Shown here piece after piece: positions 11,333 to 25,200 of a DNA stretch of 64,000 nt. The stretch covers positions 25,906,208-25,970,207 of the forward strand of contig JABACO010000001.1 in NCBI GenBank assembly GCA_013339895.1, given 5' to 3'. Under the pieces are notes generated by a model, which saw only the letters and a program-made list of their open reading frames with translations, had not been told where the DNA came from and ran no database searches. Position 1 is the stretch's first letter, and every line of letters begins with the position of its first letter. This DNA comes from Ephydatia muelleri. Lineage: Eukaryota; Porifera; Demospongiae; Spongillida; Spongillidae. Position numbers and translations under genes: made by a program.

Positions 11333-11571
11333 CTATGACCACTTGAGGCCATCAGGCAATCGTACCATCTCTTTAGTAAGGGTTGGATGATTCTTGAGCA
11401 CATGGGAAAGTTCAGTAACTCCTCTCATGGTGAAGTCGTTAATCCAAAGGTCAAGTTCCTTCAGCTTACAGTGTTCAAGACCCTTGGCCAGTGAACATAT
11501 AGCATCATCATCCAGACCACATCTCCACAATGATAGTTTCTCCAATGTTTGGTTGTTGGTGAGTAGCTGTA
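11333..11571 (-). CDS. NLR terminal exon with last LRRs
   Basis: The acceptor 'ttccacag' is followed in phase 1 by [20 protein letters not shown], then [20 protein letters not shown] and [19 protein letters not shown], ending LPDGLKWS and a stop. The spacing LxxLxLxxCGLxxxxxxxLxxxL is that of NLR-type (ribonuclease-inhibitor-like) leucine-rich repeats. It differs clearly from the six amplified LRR exons and caps the array. Confidence 0.8.
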
Positions 11572-14500
11572 CTGTGGAAGGAGGGGGGAGGAGGGGGAGT
11601 ACTAGAATACCAAGATATCAGGTATCTACTACAATAGCAGATGAAACCAAAGGGGGCGGGGCAATAACATTAGATACAAAGTTCACACAACCGCTCACTG
11701 CAATACTAGCAAATAGTCAACAGGATGGTGGTGTCATTTTTAGAGAACTGGAAGGAACATTTCATAACTGAAGCAGCAGCTGGTGATGTTCCATGTGTAG
11801 TTAACTGACTAGTTATGAAAAGATAATCTGACTGGTTATTAAATTGCAATTTGTGTGTGTGCCATCTAGCCGGCAGGCTTGGTCCATTTCATCATTGCAC
11901 AACCATATAGTGTGCAGTATGATTTATGACATGTCACTGTAATGCTTAAAAAGTATTCACTACTACATCGCAAAGCAAAATAAAGTGTCGTAAAGTAAGT
12001 TATTATGTTATGTCACATGATGCATACTTGTAACCCCCTCCGCCCCCGCCCCCAACGTTGAGGACCATGTGTCTTTTTATTCTGGTACATCGAGCACTGA
12101 AGTGACACAGCTGATGGAAGCAACAGCTCAATGAGACACTGCATCTTATTATAACCTGAAACAGGCCTGACAGCTGTACATGATCCAATGTGTTCACCAT
12201 AGTGAACTAAAAGAGTTTGCCAAAGTGCAGCAGTGGAGGGTACGACGAATAACATACACAAAATACATACATCATATAAGTTACCATGTTTTATATCAGT
12301 TACCATGGAGGTGACCTTCATATCACATCAAGCTTAGAGGTAAGGTTATGACTCAAAAAGTTCCAATTTTGATTAATTTTGATTAATTACATTACATTTA
12401 GTAAGTCAATTATTGGTTTTTAGTGTTAATTGTTGTTTTGAATAACTACTAGCAAAAAAAAACCAACTATGTACATGTAGCTACTGGACTGTTGTCTGCT
12501 TCACAATCACAACCCAGCTAGTACACATCTAATGGATAATGTAACACATTGCACAGCCATGCTGACCGGACGAATCACATGACCCAGTGTTAACTACTAT
12601 ACAACTTTGTGCACAACCTCGTATCAAATAAAGCACAGCTCACAATGCTCTATATTTCGTGGCCACATATGAGGGAGCCCTAACCCACGGAGGCCAGGGG
12701 CAGAGCACACAACACACACAGACACACCATACATCTTCAGTGCCATAGGGATTTCTTATCATCCTCCACATCTATGGCAACAGACGTTGGCCTTTAATAA
12801 TAATGCATTTTCAATTGCCATGCATATGAAACATTGTACCAAGAATTAACAACCTCTTCACTCGCTGTCATAACTGCTATGGTTGTCAACAACTTACCAA
12901 GACTGGCTAAGTTGAGGTCATCAAACGTGTTGTCTGATAGATCAAGTTCAGTCAATGTGGTGTTCACTTCAAGAGCACTGCACAATTCAGATAAGCCCTC
13001 AGGTCCTATGCCACACTGATGAAGTTTAAGTGATGTGAGGACATAGTTTCCTCTTAACATTTTCCCTGTGCAATAAATGATGAATTACAGTTCAAGTTAT
13101 CAAACTCAATATATACACATTCATAGTCCATGTATACGTTACCATGGAGATAATGATTTACATGTAAAGCACAGCTCACAATGCACAGGCAGCTTCGGAT
13201 CCAGGGGTGGGGGGGGGGGGGGGCACGTGACCCCCGCCCTCCCCCCACCCCTGAATTTATTAATTCATAACTTCGTGGGCTGCTTTATATAATAATAGTT
13301 GCACGCTTGCGCTGCCTATTGATACACGTACACATGAACTCTACTACTGTACTATATCCCGGACCCCCCGATACGCGATCATAATTACATGTAACTGTGG
13401 TTGAAGCACAGTTACAAAAGGTATTGTAAAATTTTAAGAGAACAGGAAGGTACATGTCATAACTGGAGCAGAAGCTGGTGTTGTTCAATAGTGTGCAGTA
13501 TGATGTATGTCACTGTAATGCTTAAAAAGTATTCACTACTACATCGCAAAGCAAAATAAAGTGTCGTAAAGTAAGTTATTATGTTATGTCACATGATGCA
13601 TACTTGTAACCCCCTCCGCCCCCACCCCCAACGTTGAGGACCATGTGTCTTTTTATTCTGGTACATCGAGCACTGAAGTGACAGAGCTGATGGAAGCAAC
13701 AGCTCAATGAGACACTACATCTTATAATAACCTGAAATAGGCCTGACAGCTGTACATGATCCAATGTGTTCACCATAGTGAACTAAAAGAGTTTGCCAAA
13801 GTGCAGCAGTGGAGGGTACGACGAATAACATACACAAAATACATACATCATATAAGTTACCATGTTTTATATCAGGGGCAGAGCACACAACACACACACA
13901 CACCATACATCTTCAGTGCCATAGGGATTTCTTATCATCCTCCACATCTATGGCAACAGACGTTGGCCTTTAATAATAATGCATTTTCAATTGCCGTGCA
14001 TATGAAACATTGTACCAACAATTAACAACCTCTTCACTCACTGTCATAACTGCTATGGTTATTATCAACAACTTACCAAGAATGGCTAAGCTGTGGCCAT
14101 CAAATGTGTTGCCTGATAGACCAAGTTCAGTCAATGTGGTGTTCACTTCAAGAGCACTGCACAATTCAGATAAGCCCTCAGGTCCTATGCCACACAGCTC
14201 AAGTTGAAGCAATGTGAGGACCTTGTTCCCTCTTAACATTTTCCCTGTGCAATAAATGAAGAATTACAGTTCAAGTTATCAAACTCAATATATACACATT
14301 CATAGTCCATGTATACGTTACCATGGAGATAATAATTTACATGTAAAGCACAGCTCACAATGCACCGGCAGCTGGTGCTACCATCAGCGCTTGTCACAGC
14401 TCACAATGCACAGGGCAGTAATAAGACGTAAAATTGTCATTGCATAAACGTAGGTCTGGGCTCTCACAATGATGACAAATGTCACACAAGCTAGAGTCAT

Positions 14501-16697
14501 GCAACCTTTGTCAACTATTGTAAGAGTACAGTGCCCTATACTTAGTGGCCACATACGTCAGCCTCTTTTTCAATACATATTACCTGTAAGTATGGTTACC
14601 ATGGAGATACCTACATGTAAATTTACACATCATTTACAAATGAGGACCACCAAGAGCCATGGATGGGCCCCTGAGTACAGTGCCCTATATTTTGTGGCCA
14701 CAGATGTCCTCTTTTTGAAAACATATTACCATTGGGTACTATTTCAGTGACCATGGTCCACACCATGTACAATGAGGACCACCACTTGTTGAGAGCCATG
14801 GAAGAGCCTCTGGCTGCAGCTATAAATGACCCTCTTCTGAGCAAGCCCCCAGCCACAGAGTATGAGGGAGCACTGTAAACTCTCCCATAGAGGCCAGGGG
14901 CAGAACACACAACACACATACACCATACATCTTCAGTGCCATAGGGATTTCGTATCATCTACCACATCTATGGCAACAGACGTTGGCCTTTAATAATAAT
15001 GTGCACATTTTCAATTGCCATGCATATGAAACATTGTACCAAGAATTAACAACCTCTTCACTCACTGTCATAACTGCTACGGTTATTAACTTACCAAGAC
15101 TGGCTAAGCTGTGGACATCAAATGTGTTGCTCGATAGATGAAGTTCAGTCAATGTGGTGTTCATTTGAAGAGCACTGCACAATTCAGATAAGCCCTCAGG
15201 TCCTATGCCACAGTACACAAGTTTAAGTGATGTGAGGACCTTGTTACCTCTTAACATTTTCCCTGTGCAATAAATGAAGAATTACAGTTCAAGTTATCAA
15301 ACTCAATATATACACATTCATAGTCCATGTAGATATACGAGTTACCATGGAGATAATAATTTACATGTAAAACACAGCTCACAATGCACAGGCAGCGGTG
15401 GATCCAGGGGGAGCGGCACTCGACCCCCACCCCCCCTCCCCCCCCCCCATTTATTAATTCATAACTTCGTGGGCCACTTTATATAATAATAGTTGCACGA
15501 TTGCGCTGCCTATTGATACAAGTACACATGAACTCTACTACTGTACTATATCCCGGGCCCCCCGATAAGGGATCATAAACTGTACTTGAAAAAGGTATTG
15601 TAAAATTTTAAGAGAACTGGAAGGTACATGTCGTAACTGGAGCAGAAGCTGGTGTTGTTCGATGTGTAGTTAACAGACTAGTTATGCAAAGATCATCTGA
15701 CTGTTTATTAAAATGCAATTTGTGTGTGTGTCTTCTAGCCGGCAGGCTTGGTCCATTTCATCATTGCACAACCATATAGTGTGTAGTATGATTTATGACA
15801 TGTCACTGTAATGCTTAAAAAGTATTCACTACTACATCGCAAAGCAAAATAAAGTGTCGTAAAGTAAGTTATTATGTTATGTCACATGATGCATACTTGT
15901 AATCCCCTCCGCCCCCCACCCCCAACGTTGAGGACCATGTGTCTTTTTATTCTGGTACATCGAGCACTGAAGTGACAGAGCTGATGGAAGCAACAGCTCA
16001 ATGAGACACTGCATCTTATTATAACCTGAAATAGGCCTGACAGCTGTACATGATCCAATGTGTTCACCATAGTGAACTAAAAGTGTTTGTCAAAGTGCAG
16101 CAGTGGAGGGTACGACGAATAACATACACAAAATACATACATCATATAAGTTACCATGTTTTATATCAGTTACCATGGAGGTGACCTTCATATCACATCA
16201 AGCTTAGAGGTAAGGTTATGACTCAAAAAGTTCCAATTTTGATTAATTTTGATTAATAACATTGCATTTAGTTACTCTATGACTGGTTTTTAGTGTTTTC
16301 GAGTTTAAATTGTTGTTTTGAATATTTACTAGCAAAACGCAAATCAAACTTTCAGTCAGCTTATAAATCCTCTAATTACTTATAATTATAATATCAATAG
16401 AAAGTATTTGATTTTAACTTTACACCTATTAAAGGTAATCAGGTTTTAATATAACATTGGTAGTACACATCCATTAATTCATTTAGATTAATCATCCTAT
16501 TAAGAAGTTATATTAATTTTGAATCCTTTGCCTTCATTTGCGGAACACCAGGTATATGTGATGTGTTGATGTGTTCATGTTGGGAAATTCTGATCATTAC
16601 GTTGTGTGGGTGTCATGCATGACTGCATTTTTCCACCAATGTTACTTTTGTATCAAACCCTGGGAAGTTGCTCAACCATCTGAAGCATAGTATCAGT

Positions 16698-16767
<70 letters not shown>

Positions 16768-19191
16768 GGGTGTTCTTGTAAGGGGGAAGAGACACATTCT
16801 CCCCACCCCATAATGATTAAGGAGCTAGGAGGGACAGTTGTGTGGTGTCCCTTTGGCATGGTTTGATGACTTGTGGAGTTGCCTTTAAATGGGGTATTGA
16901 TGTGCACTGATGTCATGGCAAGAGGTGTGGACTTTCCTGCACGGGACTGGGTTATCCAGTTTGACCCTCCTCTTCATCTGCACGATATGGGTGTGTGGGT
17001 GTGGGTATCTTCTTTCATGCGAGTGTATATATTTAGTAAAAGTGAATCTGTGCGTGTGTAGCGTCCAGCTTTAGGATGGAATTATATGGATTGACCCAAG
17101 TATCAGTTATTTGGCAGCAGTCCTTCACACGTGTGCAACTAACAGAAGATAAACATTTATACACAGCATTCTACAGCCATGTACAACGAGAGCTTCACTA
17201 TAGTTCAACCCTCCACTCCAACTCTCTCTGACCCATAACCAGTGAGTATGGTTACCATGGAGATGACCTACATGTACATTTACACATCATGTACAAATGA
17301 GGACCACCAAGAGCCCATGGATGGGCCTCTGAGTACAGAGCCCTATATTTCGTGGCCACATATATGAGGGAGCACTGTAAACTCTCCCATAGAGGCCAGG
17401 GGCAGAGCACACCGCACACACACACACCATACATCTTCAGTGCCATAGGGATTTCTTAACTTCCTTCACATCTATGGCAACAGACGTTGGCCTTTAATAA
17501 TAATGCATTTTCAATTGCCATGCATATGAAACATTGTACCAAGAATTAACAACCTCTTCACTCACTGTCATAACTGCTACGGTTATTAACTTACCAAGAC
17601 TGGCTAAGCTGTGGACATCAAATGTGTTGCTCGATAGATCAAGTTCAGTCAATGTGGTGTTCATTTGAAGAGCACTGCACAATTCAGATAAGCCCTCAGG
17701 TCCTATGCCACAGTACACAAGTTTAAGTGATGTGAGGACCTTGTTACCTCTTAACATTTTCCCTGTGCAATAAATGAAGAATTACAGTTCAAGTTATCAA
17801 ACTCAATATATACACATTCATAGTCCATGTAGATATACGAGTTACCATGGAGATAATAATTTACATGTAAAACACAGCTCACAATGCACAGGCAGCGGTG
17901 GATCCAGGGGGAGCGGCACTCGACCCCCACCCCCCTCCCCCCCCCCCCCCCCCCCCCCCCCATTTACATAACTTCGTGGGCCACTTTATATAATAGTAGT
18001 TGCACGATTGCGCTGCCTATTGATACACGTACACATGAACTCTACTACTGTACTATATCCCGGACCCCCCGATAAGGGATCATAAACTGTACTTGAAAAA
18101 GGTATTGTAAAATTTTAAGAGAACTGGAAGGTACATGTCGTAACTGGAGCAGAAGCTGGTGTTGTTCCATGAGTAGTTAACAGACTAGTTATGAAAAGAT
18201 AATCTGACTGGTTATTAAATTGTAATTTGTGTGTGAGTCTTCTAGCCGGCAGGCTTGGTCCATTTCATCATTGCACAACCATATAGTGTGTAGTATGATT
18301 TATGACATGTCACTGTAATGCTTAAAAAGTATTCACTACTACATCGCAAAGCAAAATAAAGTGTCGTAAAGTAAGTTATTATGTTATGTCACATGATGCA
18401 TACCTGTAACCCCCTCCGCCCCCCACCCCCAACGTTGAGGACCATGTGTCTTTTTATTCTGGTACATCGAGCATTGAAGTGACAGAGTTGATGGAAGCAA
18501 CAGCTCAATGAGACACTGCATCTTATTATAACCTGAAATAGGCCTGACAGCTGTACATGATCCAATGTGTTCACCATAGTGAACTAAAAGAGTTTGTCAA
18601 AGTGCAGCAGTGGAGAGTACGACGAATAGCATACACAAAATACATACATCATATCATGTTTAATATCTGTTACCATGGAGGTGACCTTCATAATACATAA
18701 AGCTTAGAGGTAAGGTTATGACTCAAAAAGTTCCAATTTTGATTGATTAATAACATTACATTTAGTTACTCTATGACTGGTTTTTAGTGTTTTCGAGTTT
18801 AAATTGTTGTTTTGAATATTTACCAGCAAAACGCAAATCAAACTTTCAGTCAGCTTATAAATCCTCTAATTACTTATAATTATAATATCAATAGAAAGTA
18901 TTTGATTTTATCTTTACACCTATTAAAGGTAATCAGGTTTTAATATGACATTGGTAGTACACATCCATTAAATCATTTAGATTTAACACCCTTTTAAGAA
19001 GTTATATTAATTTAGAATCCTTTGCCTTCATTTGCGGAACACCCGGTATATGTGATGTGTTGATGTGTTCATGTTGGGAAATTCTGATCATTACGTTGTG
19101 TGGGTGTCATGCATGACTGCATTTTTCCACCAATGTTACTTTTGTATCAAACCCTGGGAAGTTGCTCAACCATCTGAAGCATAGTATCAGT

Positions 19192-19288
<97 letters not shown>

Positions 19289-22200
19289 GCACGCACACGG
19301 GTGGGGTGTTCTTGTAAGGGGGAAGAGACACATTCTCCCCACCCCATAATGATTAAGGAGCTAGGAGGGACAGTTGTGTGGTGTCCCATTGGCATGGTTT
19401 GATGACTTGATGGTGTAGCCTTTAAGTGGAGTATTGATGTGCACTGATGTCATGGCAAGAGGTGTGGACTTTCCTGCAGTGGACTGGGTTATCCAGTTTG
19501 ACCCTCCTCTTCCTCTGCACGGTATGGGTGTGTGGCTGTGGGTGTGCACCTGCATATCTTCTTGCATGCGAGCGTATATAATTAGTAAAAGTGAATGTGT
19601 GTGTGTAGCATCCAACTATAGGATGGAATGATATGGATTGACTCAAGTATCAGTTATTCTGCAGCAGTCCTTCACGTGTGCAACAAACAGAAGATGAACA
19701 TTTATGCACAGCATTCTACAGCCATGTACAACGAGAGCTTCAGTATAGTTCAACACTCCACTCCAACTCTCTGTGACCCATTACCAGTGCGTATGGTTAC
19801 GATGGAGATGACATTTACACATCATGTACAAATGAGGGCCACCAAGAGCCCATGGATGGGCCTCTGAGTACAGTGCCCTATATTTTGTGGCCACATATAT
19901 GAGGGAGCACTGTAAACTCTCCCATAGAGGCCAGGGGCAGAGCACACAACACACACACACACCATACATCTTCAGTGCCATAGGGATTTCTTATCATCCT
20001 CCACATCTATGGCAACAGATGTTGGCGTTTAATAATAATGCATTTTCAATTGCCGTGCATATGAAACATTGTACCAAGAATTAACAACCTCTTCACTCAC
20101 TGTCATAACTGCTATGGTTATTATCAACAACTTACCAAGAATATTGGTTGAGCTGTGGCCATCAAATGTGTTGAATGATAGATTAAGTTCAGTCAATGTG
20201 GTGTTCACTTCAAGAGCACTGCACAATTCAGATAAGCCCTCAGGTTCTATGCCACAGCCTAGAAGTTCAAGTGATGTGAGGACCTTGTTCCCTCTTAACA
20301 TTTTCTCTGTGCAATAAATGAAGAATTACAGTTCATGTTATCAAACTCAAAATATACACATTCGTAATGTCACGTAAATCTAGTCTGGGGACTTGTAGCT
20401 GACGTCTATAATTATGTTCTGCGCTTGGCGGGACAACTACTGCTGCACAGCTGGTTTGAATGACTGATCCGTGTCCCGGACCCCTTCGTAATAATAGCAA
20501 TACAATACTATTGGACGGATCCATCCAGAACAACTTCGAAACACTATTTAAACAGTGATTGTGTGTATTGATGGGTGTGTTGTGTGGTAAATCCTTGACT
20601 GAGTTAAGCCATTAAGTTCGAGTCGAACTAGCAAGACTAGGGTATTACACATTCATAGTCCATGTTGGAATACAAGTTACCATGGAGATAACCTTTATAT
20701 ATTTTACATGTACAGCACAGCTCACAATGCACAGGGGTGGATGCAGCTTGTGCTACCATCAGCTCTGTCACAGCCATGACATTTAAAGGTATTCCGTGAA
20801 TGATATTTGTAGAATTAATGCTACATCTCTGTAGTCTCACTACACTCATGACAAATGCCAGAGTGATGCAACCATCAAAACCAACCAGGGACACTGGACA
20901 TGGTGGTGTGGACATTTAAAACGTACTCCGTGCATGTTATTTGTGGTAGCAGTAACCCGATACTAAAATTTGCCACATGTATCTTTCATGTGAAATATTA
21001 AAGCTAGATATGCTATTATTCAGATATGCTTGAATTATACCATACCAATCATGGGGAAATGTACAAAGAAGCTAGCAGTCTTGCTCGTTCTGTTGATGTT
21101 AACCCATCAAAACCACAAATTTGTGGACGTCAACAGCATTGCAGCAATGCTCACGAGTCAAGAGGATACTGTTGAAGGGTACTATAGGATTAACATCACA
21201 ATTCCATTTCTGGACCATTTGATGTCTGAGCTTGAAAACAGGTAATCAATAATTACATTGCATTCATATAGCCAGATCTCTTTAAAAACGTAATACACTT
21301 TTTTTTAAATGATGGATTTAGTAATACGTTTCATTACCTCATTCATCTGCATGATATATTGCAGATTATGTGAACTAAAACTGCTATATAGTAAAGGGCT
21401 TTACTATAATGCCCTCACTTGCTCCTGTAACAATCCCAAAGCATGATGATCTCAAATATTTTATGGATGATTTGCCATATCCGCAGTCATTACCACAAGA
21501 GCTCAAACTTTGGCGGGTAAGTATCGTTTAGTAAATTGCAATGTTATAAATCACAGCTTTTCTGGACCACTACTAACGAAACCAATCGACCCAGTACAAT
21601 CTTGTTGTCTCTACAAGCTTGTAGCAAGGCGAGGTTTTCCAATCCTCCACATCATGGAAGTATGGCCACTGACAAGTTGAGAAGCAGAACAATCATTTAG
21701 TGGTCTCAGAAGGTTAAAGAATTACATGAGATCGACGATGAAAGAGGATCGTTTAAATGGCTTGGCTCTTATGATGGTCCACTGTACCAACAGTCGAGAA
21801 CGTCATAGACACATTTGCGGCAAGGCATCCTTGCGATTGGAACTTATATTAGACGACAAATAGCGCTATACCATAAATTATTGTTATGAATAAACATGTG
21901 TGTTTTATTATTATAGAATAGCGCAAAACCCAACAGGTGAAAACAGCTTTTTCTAATGCATTTTATGATTGGAATACAATAAAGCATCTAAGGCGGAGCC
22001 CCAGGCCCCTATGGGGAAGCTTACAGCGCTCCCCCATATCCCCTAGCTGGGGCAGGAGGGGTACTCCCCTCCCGCACCCACCCCAGCCACACCCACCATC
22101 CGGCAAGAGTCATGCAACCTTGTCAACTATTTTATTACTACAGTGCCTTATATTTGGTGGCCACATATGTCAGCCTCTTCTTCAAAACACATTACCAGTG

Positions 22201-25200
22201 AGTATGGTTACCATGGTGATGACCTACAAGAACAATGAGAACCACCAAGAGCCCATGGATGGACCCCTGGCTGCAGCTATTAATGGTCCCATCCCTCACT
22301 TCCTCTGGACACGCCCCCAGCTACAAGGTGTGGAGGGGCACTAGACACTGTTTTCAGTGACCATGATGAGCTTCAAAAACCTCTTCACTCGCTGTTATAA
22401 CTGCTACGGTTATTATCAACAACTTACCAAGACTAGCTAAGCTGTGGTCATCAAATTTGTTTTGTGATAGATCAAGTTCAGTCAATGTGGTGTTCACTTC
22501 AAGAGCACTGCACAATTCAGATAAGCCCTCAGGTTCTATGCCACAGCCCTGAAGTTGAAGTGATGTGAGGACCTTGTTCCCTCTTAAAATTTTCCCTGTG
22601 TAATAAATGAAGAATTACAGTTCAAGTTATCAAACTCAATATATACACATTTGTAATGTCACGTAAATCTAGTCTGGGGACTTGTAGCTGATGTCAATAA
22701 TTATGTTCTGCGCTTGGCGAGACAACTACTGCTGCACAGCTGGTTTCAATGACTGATCCATGTCCGGACCCCTTCGTAATAATAGCAATACAATACTTTT
22801 GGACGGATCCATCCAGAACAACTTCGAAAGACTATTTAAACAGTGATTGTGCGTATCGATGGGTGTGTTGTGTGGTATATTCGTGACTGAGTTAAGCCAT
22901 TACGTTCGAGTCGAACTAGCAAGACTAGGGTATTACACATTCATAGTCCATGTTGGAATACAAGTTACCATGGAGATAACCTTTATATATTTTACATGTA
23001 AAGCACAGCTCACAACAATGCACAGGGGTGGATGCAGCTTGTGCTACCATCAGCTCTGTCACAGCCATGACATTTAAAGGTATTCCGTGAATGATATTTG
23101 TAGAATTAATGCTACATCTCTGTAGTCTCACTACACTCATGACAAATGCCAGAGTGATGCAACCATCAAAACCAACCAGGGACACTGGACATGGTGGTGT
23201 GGACATTTAAATGTACTCCGTGCATGTTATTTGTGGTAGCAGTAACCCGATACTGCTACCATGAATAACATGCACAAAATACATTTATACAGAGCATTCT
23301 ATTATTACATAAGTTGCAAGTATTGCCTCAGGACATTCCACACTATGTAGCTACTGGACTATTGTCTGCTTCACAATCACAACCCAGCTAGTACACATCT
23401 AATGGACAATGTAACACATTGCACAGCCATGCTGACCGGATGAATCACATGACCCAGTGTTAACTACTATACAGCTTTATCCACAACCTCATGCACACAT
23501 CAAGTACAGCTAACCTAGAACAATGGATCCTTCATCACCAAGCTTGAGATTAAAAGTGAAGTCAATAGTCTTGATATAGTCAAAGGCTCTTCCCTTTTCA
23601 ACCATCATGAGCATCTTCACACACTGACCATTGATGGAGCACAGACGTAGTGAAAGGTTCCATGGCTGTCTGCTGTTGGCAATACAGTACCCAAGAACAT
23701 AACAGTTAAATGGATCTAAATTTTCTCCTTCCAATTGCAACGTCCACTCTCTGTGACCCATACACTTCTGTACAAGGCCAGGATCACGTGCTTCAAACAA
23801 CCAGTGGAGGCTTTCAAGCAATCCCCTCTCAACCTTCTCCTGGAAAGCTAGGACACCTTCAATATCATCTTGTGATTGGAACTTGGTGAGACCAGCCATA
23901 AACCTCACGACCATTGTTATGTTGCTCTTCCCAAAGGATGTCCTTAAAAATTCAGCTCTCTCACCAGGAGGCAATGATGACACATGCAAGGCTGCCATGA
24001 ACTCCTGTACAGTTTTATGGAGGAAGTGATATGAGGATGAACCAGAGCTCTCCAAGTACAGTTCTGGCACCTCTTGGAGCAGACCTGTGTACAGCATTGG
24101 AACAGCAGTGACGAGGGAATACACTTGTGTTCACCTGTACATGCATCAACACACACTGGCTACATACAGTACCACCAGACAGCTTGGCACACGTGTGTCA
24201 GTGACACATTTGATAACTGGTCTTTTCGTGATCGGACGTGTGCAATATTAGCTTCATTCTCATTTGGAACACTTTTTTTGGACAATTCTATACATTATGA
24301 TATCAACGTCACACTAGGGCAATTTAGCAAAGTGTGGGCAAGTTTAAGACATGCACATATTGTCAAGTTGCAATATTGTATACATGATGAGTACAAACCA
24401 CACGACTATAGGCCCTACATGTACCTAATGTCTCCATTGTCCCACTTGGTCCATGGAATATCAGCTGATCTTCATTAGTGCCATCATATGCTAGCTTGGC
24501 CAGTACCAGCAGTTGTGGAATAGTTTGATCCGACACATCACCAAGCCAAGGAAAGGTTGATGGTTTGTCTGCACAGAGTGGGATCAAATATAGCAATGTT
24601 CACACCAGTCACCACTACCAGCCCAGCACTGGATCAGTACATGACCTCCTGCAATACATCATATGTGTGGCACAATGCATGCACACAACACTAGGGTCAT
24701 TATGATGATGAACAAATAGTGGATAGATGTACACATTCAGGTGGATATGGGTCCCTCAACATCAACATGACACGTTCACTGATGTATGAAGGGTGTGTGT
24801 GCAAAGATGACACTTACTGGGGATGGTAGATGTTCCTTTGTGTTTCATGGCTGCTGGTGGCTCCACTGACTTCTGCTCATGACGCTTCAGTACAGTCTTG
24901 ATCAGCACTTGGTACACTTCTGTGAGGGTTTGAGGAGGTTCGCTTCTGCTCTTCATCTGGTCCCTGAAGATCTGTACAATGATGGCACAGTTAAGGGGAC
25001 AATACATTAAGCCATGGATGTGAGGATGATGTTCAAGATAGGACATCAGCTGGTCCCTTAACTCCTTGCTCTGTTCAAGGGCTGCATCAACATACTCCTG
25101 GATCTCTTCCTTACCAAAGCCAATCACCTCAATGTACTGACACTTCTGATCTTGACACAGCTGATGGAGATTGTCATTAGCAGAAGGCCGGCTTGATACC

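Noticed and set aside
12003..18577. Four copies of a minus frame [20 protein letters not shown] in NLR introns
   Set aside because: It recurs only because the intron block is duplicated. The end runs into a G/C tract and no splice-consistent exon is seen.
20637..23206. Minus-strand 92-93 residue frame present twice ([16 protein letters not shown]...)
   Set aside because: The two copies sit in a recent duplication, so shared openness is expected. No domain or splice context was seen.
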